From assembly GCA_950022295.1 (NCBI GenBank), contig OX465595.1, forward strand, positions 219,941,770 through 220,005,769: a stretch of 64,000 nt of DNA, written 5' to 3'. Shown piece by piece: positions 56,552 to 64,000 of this stretch; position 1 is the stretch's first letter; every line of letters begins with the position of its first letter. The stretch is from Bromus sterilis (lineage: Eukaryota; Streptophyta; Magnoliopsida; Poales; Poaceae). The position numbers were made by a program, and so were the translations under genes. The notes beneath the pieces were generated by a model. The model did not search any database. It saw only the letters and a program-made list of their open reading frames with translations, and was not told the DNA's origin.

Positions 56552-58176
56552 ACAGCCCAGATTTCATAAAAATTAAAAAAATGTTTTCGGTGTGAATTGG
56601 TTGATTGCCTGCTTTGTTTCCGGTGTTTGCATCCCCATTTTGTCGATCGGCGATTATTTTCCCCCTCTTGTCTCGTACCGGACGGAGACCGACCCTTGCC
56701 ACCCTGACACGTGACCTTGCGACACCGGGATTCACCTGATCATCGTCGCAAAAACCGGCACGAGACCAGCCAACGCCAATGGAACGAAAACCCCATTTCA
56801 TAATTAAATTGATTATTTTATTGGGCGCCGGAAAATATTCTCGCAACGGTATCGAAGTGAGGTACGACTGACGGGTTCGACACGCTGAGCGCGTGGTTCG
56901 AGATTTCGTCCGAATCGGAGGTCGTATGAACTCCCGGCGGTCTGAACCGTGGAGTAACGCACGCGAGAGGGAAGCCCCGAGGGTGTTTGCGTAAACTTGC
57001 CAGCCAGACCACCTATATAAAGACCACCACTCTCACACCCCTTTCTAGGGTCTCCCTAACACAAATATTGCAGCCACCCCCCTCCACTTTGCCAGATCTG
57101 CCAAGTTTAGCCCCCAAATCCCAAAAACCTAGCCTCCAACCGATCCAGACCGTCAGATCTGGCCACCTTCCGCCCAGCCGCAGATCTCAGGGCAACCGGA
57201 CCCCATGGGCCCACTCCCCGCCGCCTCGGGCCGAGCCGGGCTGGACAACGCCACCTTCCCCGTGGAGGCACCGCCGCCGCTTCCTCCGACCACAGGAGCC
57301 GCCGGCCGACGGCCCCTCTCCTTCCCGCTCCCTTCTCCTCTCCTCTATCCTCTTCTCACCACCTGCCTCGCCCCTTCCGCAGGTCCGCCACCGGTCCCAC
57401 AAGACACTGCCGCGCCATGGCTGGCTGGCCTCCCGAGCCGAGGTCGCGATGCCTCCCCTTGCGGCCTCGCCGGCTTGGGCCGCCGCCCCTCGGATCCGGC
57501 GAGATCCGGTGGAACTCCACCGCGCCGCGCCGTCCAGGACCACCCAGCGATGCCCGCTCGCCGTCCCCGGCCGGCGTACTCCACCGCCGCCTATAAGGGA
57601 TCGGGAGGATCACGTCTGCCACATGGGCCGGCCTGCAGCAGCCGCGGCCCAGGCGCCCCCAGCCGGGCCGCCAGGCCTCCTCTTCCTCATGGGCCAAGGC
57701 CCAATAGGTGAGCCCGAGCCACTTTTTCTCTTTTCTTTCCAGTGTTTATCTTTTTTCCAAAATTCTGCTAAGTATTGAGATTATTTGCTGCTGTGATCAG
57801 TTTTGCGAGTAGATTTGCGAATGAACCATAGCCCGAATAAACTTGCGCCCAAATGGAAAATTGTTCCTTGTGATGTGCTCTAACTGTTTTGCTTTAGTGA
57901 GTTAATTGATTTGAGGCCATCTTGATGTTGTTAATCACTGTCGAAGTGGGGACCAGACTGTTAACTGCTGCTAATTTCTGTTAATTGTTGCTGCTGTTAT
58001 TTATTGCAACTTTGGTTGATGATTGTGTCACATCAATGAGGCCTATGCTATTGATTCTTTCTTGTATGTGTTTAGCATCATGTGTACTTAAATCCTATGC
58101 AATCACTTGTCTTGTTTGCCTGCTGTAACTACATTATTTATTGCTCCAAAGTGGTGACCTGGATAACATGTTCTGT
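56552..58176 (+). mobile_element. Truncated LTR related to the solo LTR at 805
   Basis: It starts TGTAACAGCCCAGATTT. The next 270 bp match 805-1080 (for example GACCGACCCTT, CACCGGGATTCACC, GCACGAGACCAGCC). A TATA box CTATATAAAG is at 57013-57022 and a GC-rich leader follows. The LTR is cut at 58176 by a minus-strand element A-family LTR. ORFs of up to 263 codons in the GC-rich leader are not conserved in the relative at 1375-1960. Confidence 0.75.
57013..57022 (+). promoter_or_regulatory. Putative TATA box in truncated LTR
   Basis: CTATATAAAG lies about 460 bp into the LTR, at a position equivalent to the TATA box of the solo LTR (1354). Confidence 0.5.
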
Positions 58177-60159
58177 TGTCGGGACCCAGGGTTAGCGTAC
58201 ACAAGTCCCGCTACGACATAGTCATATGGAGAGCCGAGAACCGTACCCACTTGTCTAAGCAGACAAGGCCAAATACAGAACGTTCCCGGAAAGCATCGTA
58301 CGTGAGGGGCATCCCATCCAGGCCGGATGATCAACTAACATGGGTCCTCATCGTCCGCACACAAGTCTAATGATATGGGCGATGAACTCCCATATTCAAA
58401 GACAAGTCGCCTCAACCATACTATTGACTATCTCATAACCCTTACATAGACTTACTCCAGCCCGATCACTTAGTCGGGGTCTAGGGCGGGCTCAATCATA
58501 CATCAAAGTGTGCACGAGACAGAGTCTCGAACAATCGCATCGTGATGCCCCAAGCTGCGCACATCTAAGGGCCACTTGGTGTATAAAAGACCGCCAGCCA
58601 GATCACAACTAAGGTCTCAAAAACCCATACTAAGACATGCATGTTATAAACATAGACGCAGCATACATGTCTAGTATGAACAGCAGGTATACTTGCAATT
58701 CTCTACAATGTATACATCTTTATTAATAACTCTTACAAAGTGCACACAGAGATCACAAGCATGTGATCCAACATTACATCAGACAAGCGGAAGCAAAGTA
58801 GGTCTGAGTACAGACAAGTTTAACAAATGGCTTACAGAAGCCTTATCTAAAAACAAGCCCTCCACGAGGGAACCAGTCGTCTGACTGGGACTACACTAGC
58901 TTGGTCTTGGTCTGAGTCTTCAATCTTCGAGCTTCGGGTAGAAACCACCATCGGGGTCGGTGTGTTCATCTAAAACATAGAATGAGCAAACGTGAGTACA
59001 AATTCGTACTCAGCAAGACTTACGTAGGAGCTATACTATTCATGCACATGTATCAAGGTAAAGGGAGGTGGGGTTTCACTTGCAGAAGTGCCATCTTTGA
59101 CTTGGCTAGTCCTGAACTACGAGTACCAAACTTGAGGTAAGAAGCGTACACGAGTCCACTACATGTCTTCAACCAATTACACCACTATGGTGCCTTCCTC
59201 GACTTCCCCACGAGAAAGAACGCCATAGCACTCACACTTATCTTGGTGTATTTTAGAAGTATCCAGTTCAAGTTGTCTAATAATAAAGCTAAGCTTTCCA
59301 AGCAGTCCTTAACCGTGGACGCGGCTATTCGAATAGTTTTGATAACCCTGCAGGGGTGTACCACTACACACATGTGTCATCAGTTTCCGCCTTTTGCATG
59401 TCACTGTTCAAGAGGTGACAGCGAGGATGCCACCACAACACTTCGCCCACAGCTCCGTTCTAGTCCAGAGAGTCTCCTATCTGAGGGGGATCCGTATGGA
59501 AGTCCGGCCGAGGTTCCAGTACAGCCTCAAACTATGTGTGCAGGGTCCCAAGCCGGTCTTGAAAAGACGTTCATCCACTTCGCAGACCGTGCCACAGCCC
59601 TACCAGAACTCCGAACTACTGCGACTCTTGGGGTTCGAACGGGGTGAGGTACTAGGATGAGAGGGGTCAGTGATCCCAATGTGTGGTTGTACTCTTCTTC
59701 TTGGATCACCACACAAGAACTCAGACTTAAGGCGGTGTTCAACGAGACAACCCACTGTGTACTCCTACACAGCCTCTCATCGTTCACCTTGTATTAGGGT
59801 AGATTCACCAACACATTTCACTTTCATCAACATCATGTTTACCAACATCCCGACTCACATCAAAAGCAACCTCATTGTACCCCTAAGCATGCAATAAGCA
59901 GTAACAGTTGCAGGGGCCACATGATATCAACCAACTCCTACATCTGCTAGGATTGTGGTTTGCTTAGTACTGTGACAAGATGATAGGTCATGCAAAGGAT
60001 ATGGGTTCAACTATGCGATAGAAACGTTATCATGGTGATCATCCTAAACAATGCATAAGCGAGACATGAGAAGGAAGTGGGATTTTATAGACATGATCAA
60101 TGGGGGTTTGCTTTCCTTGCTGACGAGGTTCAGTCACGGGGTCTTCAACGAAGGGGGTT
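58177..60159 (-). mobile_element. Element A-family LTR, truncated
   Basis: It starts on the plus strand with TGTCGGGACCCAGGG and follows 9841-11810 closely. This includes CCGTGGACGCGG near 59311 and the CCTGCAGGGG block. Similarity ends at CAACGAAGGGGG near 60159, so roughly the first half of the LTR in sense terms is missing. Confidence 0.85.
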
Positions 60160-60724
60160 ACTGCAATGTGTTGGATAGATGTTACTATTTATGCACGAAG
60201 ATTGTGGAAATATTGCTTGTCATGAATGTAATGTTTAAGACGCATAGAAGTCAACCGTACGCGCAATATAAAGAAACTTTAATCGGATAAGTGCAGGGTC
60301 GATCGACTCTATGATAAAATGCCTTTGATTGACTTACGACAAGGAATTGATGGTCACGTGGTGTGTGTTGGTATGAACTTCCCTGTAAACCGGTGTTGCA
60401 TGACTTATGCTGGCGCTATGCTTCCTTTGGTTCATGGTCAAGGTGGCTACCAGTATATGGCCGTGCTTGATTGACCTAAAGGCGATATAACCAGGTCATA
60501 TGGTGCTAGTCTGCATCGAGTTTACAGGCGTACGTAAGGCCACAAACGAGGTGTTGCTAGGACCCCTCAGTTTTGTAGGCTTTACGGTTTTGATATGCAC
60601 CGGTTTTCAGCCGGCTCGACTGGGGTAAATGGGAAATAATAAACTTGCATAAAGGAAAATATTTTACTTCATTGTTTGGGTGAGGGACAATGTAGTCAGT
60701 TGTTGATCCACAATGCGAAAAATG
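60160..60724 (-). other. Unassigned sequence beside a gypsy fragment
   Basis: No gene is recognised. It probably belongs with the minus-strand fragment that follows, but I see no RT motif. Confidence 0.35.
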
Positions 60725-61572
60725 CTAGTGGAGGTCAACTCTCTTTTGTCCAGGTTGGGGCATCGTTTGAATGTTGGCAGAACGACATGCCATTAGTTTG
60801 CGGAGGAGATATTTGGGCGCCTTGTCGAGATGTCCGAAGGAACCTCCTTTTTCTTCGCAGTGGTAGACTTTCTTACTGTGTGGCGGCTTTCGATTATATG
60901 GCCGGGGTTGGCACTCCCTCTTCTTTCCCTGCTGCATCATAGGAGGCGTCACTCTTTCATAGGATAGAGCCATGTCATGGCTGCCTTGTATTGTGATCAT
61001 GCCTCGAGGGCTCGACATCTTCAGTTTGAGATAGGTGTAGCAGGGTGTTGCCATGAACATTATATAAGCCATCCTGCCAAGAGTGGCGTGGTATGAACTT
61101 TGGATCTTGACTACTTTGAATGAGAGGGTTTCTGAGCGGAAATTTGTACTATCTCCGAATGGAACTTTAAAGGAGATCTGTCGCTCTGGTCGAGTCGACT
61201 TTCTTGGGATTATTCCATGGAGAGTGGTAGCTAAGGGTTCTAGTTGTTCGTCGGATAGGCCGAGATGGACGAATGTATCGTAGTATAGTATGTTGATCCT
61301 GCTTCCACCATCCATGAGGACTTTGTTTAGTGTGGAGCTGGATATTTGTGGAACAACGACCAACGCTAACGAATTTGGGTTATCCATCCTTGGTCGATGG
61401 TCTGCTTGGCTCCACACCATTGGATTTGTCCACCTGAGCTTGTTTGAATCTTGTTGCCTTTTGGCGATCTGCGTTGAGTCCATCCGGTGTATGGTGTGTG
61501 TGCCTCCGTTGTGGTTGCTGGTGAAAATATGAAAAATCCCATTGTTTTTGGGCGACTTGGGGTTCTTTCACT
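60725..61572 (-). pseudogene. Tat-type gypsy protease fragment, second copy
   Basis: Minus-strand frame 61483-60725 reads VLMDGGSRINILYYDTFVHL, TLHGIIPRKSTRPERQ, TNFRSETLSFKVVKI and YHATLGRMAYIMFMATPCY, then TYLKLKMSSPRGMITIQGS. It aligns in order with the element D protease pieces, so it is the same lineage. No RT follows. Upstream coding sequence continues in other frames to 61572, where a CACTAGTGC terminus begins. Confidence 0.78.
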
Positions 61573-61837
61573 AGTGCAAAGAGGGGCTAACACGACACTC
61601 CCTTTCCCAGTCCCTTGTCCGAAACTATTTGTGATGCAATCAACGGAAAGAGTATAAAGAAAAAACCGTGTGCCCGAAACTGAACCGTCTGGGAAACGTA
61701 CGCCAACGGACGCCATTCTGAAAATTATTGCATGGGTGATGTAGGGCTGACGGGTCTTTGAAAATCCGTCTGGGATGTTTAGGGTGGAAACCCACAGTTG
61801 CAAATAAAGGACCGCTACCCTGTGTACGCAATTGTTC
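61573..61837 (+). mobile_element. Possible CACTA transposon terminus (fragment)
   Basis: CACTAGTGCAAAGAGGGGC starts abruptly inside the gypsy fragment. Motifs of the kind CCGTCTGGGA recur nearby in direct form (near 61687 and 61771), as in CACTA subterminal regions. The other end is not in the window. The fragment is cut by the LTR starting at 61838. Confidence 0.4.
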
Positions 61838-64000
61838 ATGTCAGAACCCTATTTTTGGTATGTTCTAGGGTTAGCAAGTAACTTTGCATCATGTTATAAA
61901 AAATTCAAATTGAAATTGAAATGGGAGAGAGAACACCCCCCAGATGAATTTATTTTAAATGGCCAGATAAAAATTGCTTCAAAAAATTCCTCTGTCATTT
62001 TTGAAAAGTCTTATAAATAAGTGTGACCAGATATCAAGTGATGTGGTAGCAATCCCATGCTCATGGATTTTTCAATATTCAAACAGGATCTTGGATTTAA
62101 ATTTAAACCCCTATTTGAATTAAAGTTCAAATTATTTGAATTTAAAAAATGCCCAAACTTGATAAGTGGCTAGCTATATGCATTACAAGTCCACATAAAA
62201 ATTTGGGGCATTTTATAAAATGCCTAGGTATTTTATCCAAGGCACAACAAATAAATACAGAAATAATAAAAGAAAAACATAAAAGAGTAGAGGAGACAGA
62301 CTTACCCAAAGAGATCCAGCTAGCAAAGCCAGGCCCAGCCCAGCAGCCTTTCTCCTTGGCGTCTTCCTCCACGCGCTCCCATGGTGCTCGGTGGAAAGCC
62401 ACCAGAGCCGCCGACGCCACCTCGACGTCTCCCAGCCCTCCCAGCCCTCCAGGTGCCCCCTTGATCCTTCTAGTCACGCCACGGAGACCCAGGACACGTC
62501 GCATCCATTTCCCCCCTCCAGGCTAGCCCCCACTGTCTCTCCCGACGATTTTGACAACGAACAGAGCGCTGCATTCGCCATGACTTGAAGCCCGCGTGGC
62601 CACTGACCTCTACACGTCGTGCCAAGCTGTCCATCTCCTCCGCCACCATCTACTGCGTCCGTGTGCAGAAGATGGAGCTCCAATTTCACCCCGAGCCGAC
62701 GCTAGCTTGTTCGTCTTCATCTTCGGCCGCCGCGAGTCTTCCTTGAATTTCGGCAGCACCAGAGCCTCCCCAAGCACACCGTCTGCTCCATCTGAACCGT
62801 GGTGAGAAGAAGCGCGTTTTCCCTAACCTCACGTCCCCTAGCTTCTCCTCTACGCCGATTCTCCATGGGAGCCGAGACATGCCACCTCCATGGGTGACGT
62901 TGTGCTCGCTCCAGTGCTCCCAAGACCATGCCAGAATGCCCAATTTGCTTCTGCACGCTCCAGGAACCCAACGCCTCTCTCCGTTATCGTTTACGTGTAC
63001 ACTAGCGTCCTCCTCGTCAAGACAGAACCACGGTCTCCGTCATCTTCAATGCCGGCGTCAACTCCGGCAACCCCCGAGACGCTGGCCTACCCTACTCGAC
63101 GCGCGGGATCACAGGGAACACAACGGTGCAAGCAGCGCACGAAACAGCCCCTAGAACGGGATTCCGGCGAGTATAGTGCCGTCGGCGACGAGCCCACCAT
63201 TAGAGCTAAACCCCCCCGGCTTAATTAACCACCCTGGCCCACCTGCAGTGTCACTGGCCAGTGGGCCCTGCCCCTGTTAATTCCCTAATTAAGTTAATTC
63301 AAACCATTTTAAGTAACTGTGACACTGACATGGTTGGCCCACCTGTCAGCAGCCCCCCACGTCAGCCTTGCATCAGCATGACGCAATAAATTGTTAAATG
63401 ATTAAAAATAATCCAGAAAAGGCAGAAAATACTTTAAACTTTGGAAATTCATAACTAATTCATTTTAACTCCAAATGGCACATATAATACATGTAAAATT
63501 ATCAGAAAAATGCAAGGATTGTGAATATGGACTTTCTTTTCATGTTTGACCAATTTAAATTGGGTGAACAGTGGGATATGTCCATATGGCATTCTTTTGA
63601 ATTCAAATTTGGAGTGAATTTGCAAATGACTTTGCAATGCACTTCTTTTAAATGGAATTGGCAACACATTGCAACCTTGAACCTCACATTGCAACATTGA
63701 TCATGTGTTTGAGCATTGCGTTTATATTTATTCCTTGTTTGCCATGTTTGTCGAATAGGAGTGGAGCCGGAACCGGAGGCCACCCCCTTCGTTGAAGACA
63801 CAGTGTGTGAACCTCGTCAGCAAGGCAAGAAAATCCCCATTGAGCATGTCGATAAAATCCCACTTCCCTCTCAGTCTCGGTTATGCATGTTTAGGATGTT
63901 ACCATGATACGTTTCTACCGCATAGATGAACCCATTCCTTTGCATGACCTATCATTTTGTCACAATAGTAGGAAAATCAGAATCCTAGCAGATGTAGGAG
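61838..64000 (+). mobile_element. Divergent element A-family LTR, 5' part (runs off window)
   Basis: It opens TGTCAGAACCCTATTTTTGG. It follows the LTR-c order: AGATGAATT block, GTGATGTGGTAGC, GC-rich leader, CACCCCCTTCGTTGAAGAC near 63781 and CTACCGCATAGATGAACCC near 63917. Divergence is clearly greater than among the other copies, so it is a subfamily. Primer site and coding part lie beyond 64000. Confidence 0.8.

Noticed and set aside
56987..57778. 263-codon Pro/Arg-rich ORF as a host gene
   Set aside because: It lies in the GC-rich leader of an LTR after the TATA box and is not conserved in the related LTR at 1375-1960.

Overview
The window is intergenic DNA from a large plant genome, most likely a Triticeae grass (wheat, barley or a relative). 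It is made of LTR retrotransposons nested in one another. I see no host protein-coding gene. The grass call rests on several 4-kb LTRs, chromovirus-type and Tat-type Ty3/gypsy pol genes, initiator-tRNA-Met primer sites (TGGTATCAGAGC), a large LTR opening TGATACGTC, and a putative gypsy-type (PF04195-like) ORF. Family names are withheld because no database search was possible.

Layout. 1-9625 is a repeat-rich accessory segment. It holds two copies of a ~320-bp module (1-318 and 7793-9625). Between and inside them lie a 3.76-kb solo LTR (805-4565, TSD GAGGA), four minisatellites (23, 33/34, 63 and 21 bp) and a 1.51-kb solo LTR (7974-9487, TSD GACGC). From 9626 a Tat-type gypsy element ('D') begins. 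It is split by later insertions and resumes at 47275-47858 and 49643-50640.

Inserted into D is a minus-strand chromovirus ('A', 9841-47274) with LTRs of about 4.04 kb. Two further insertions sit inside A. One is a plus-strand relative of A (14170-23936, TSD AATAC) with an LTR-internal-LTR-internal-LTR structure. The other is a complete 13.6-kb plus-strand gypsy element ('B', 31273-44906, TSD CAATT). A one-ended Tat fragment (47859-49642, TSD-like GCCGA) interrupts the D protease.

50641-56551 holds an unassigned segment, a degraded gypsy LTR (51153-52692) and an element with a PF04195-like ORF. 56552-64000 holds two truncated LTRs, a minus-strand Tat fragment, a putative CACTA end and the start of a further LTR running off the window.

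All gag-pol genes seen are broken by stops, frameshifts or deletions, so mobility would need proteins supplied in trans. Most worth following: (i) a 261-aa sense ORF between primer site and gag in element A with a double-stranded-RNA-binding-like pattern, bracketed by candidate splice sites that would switch between it and gag; (ii) a tRNA-like module with intact pol III A and B boxes in both LTRs of B; (iii) a palindromic LTR motif shared by three otherwise different LTR families; (iv) a 63-bp hairpin minisatellite whose period keeps frame on both strands.
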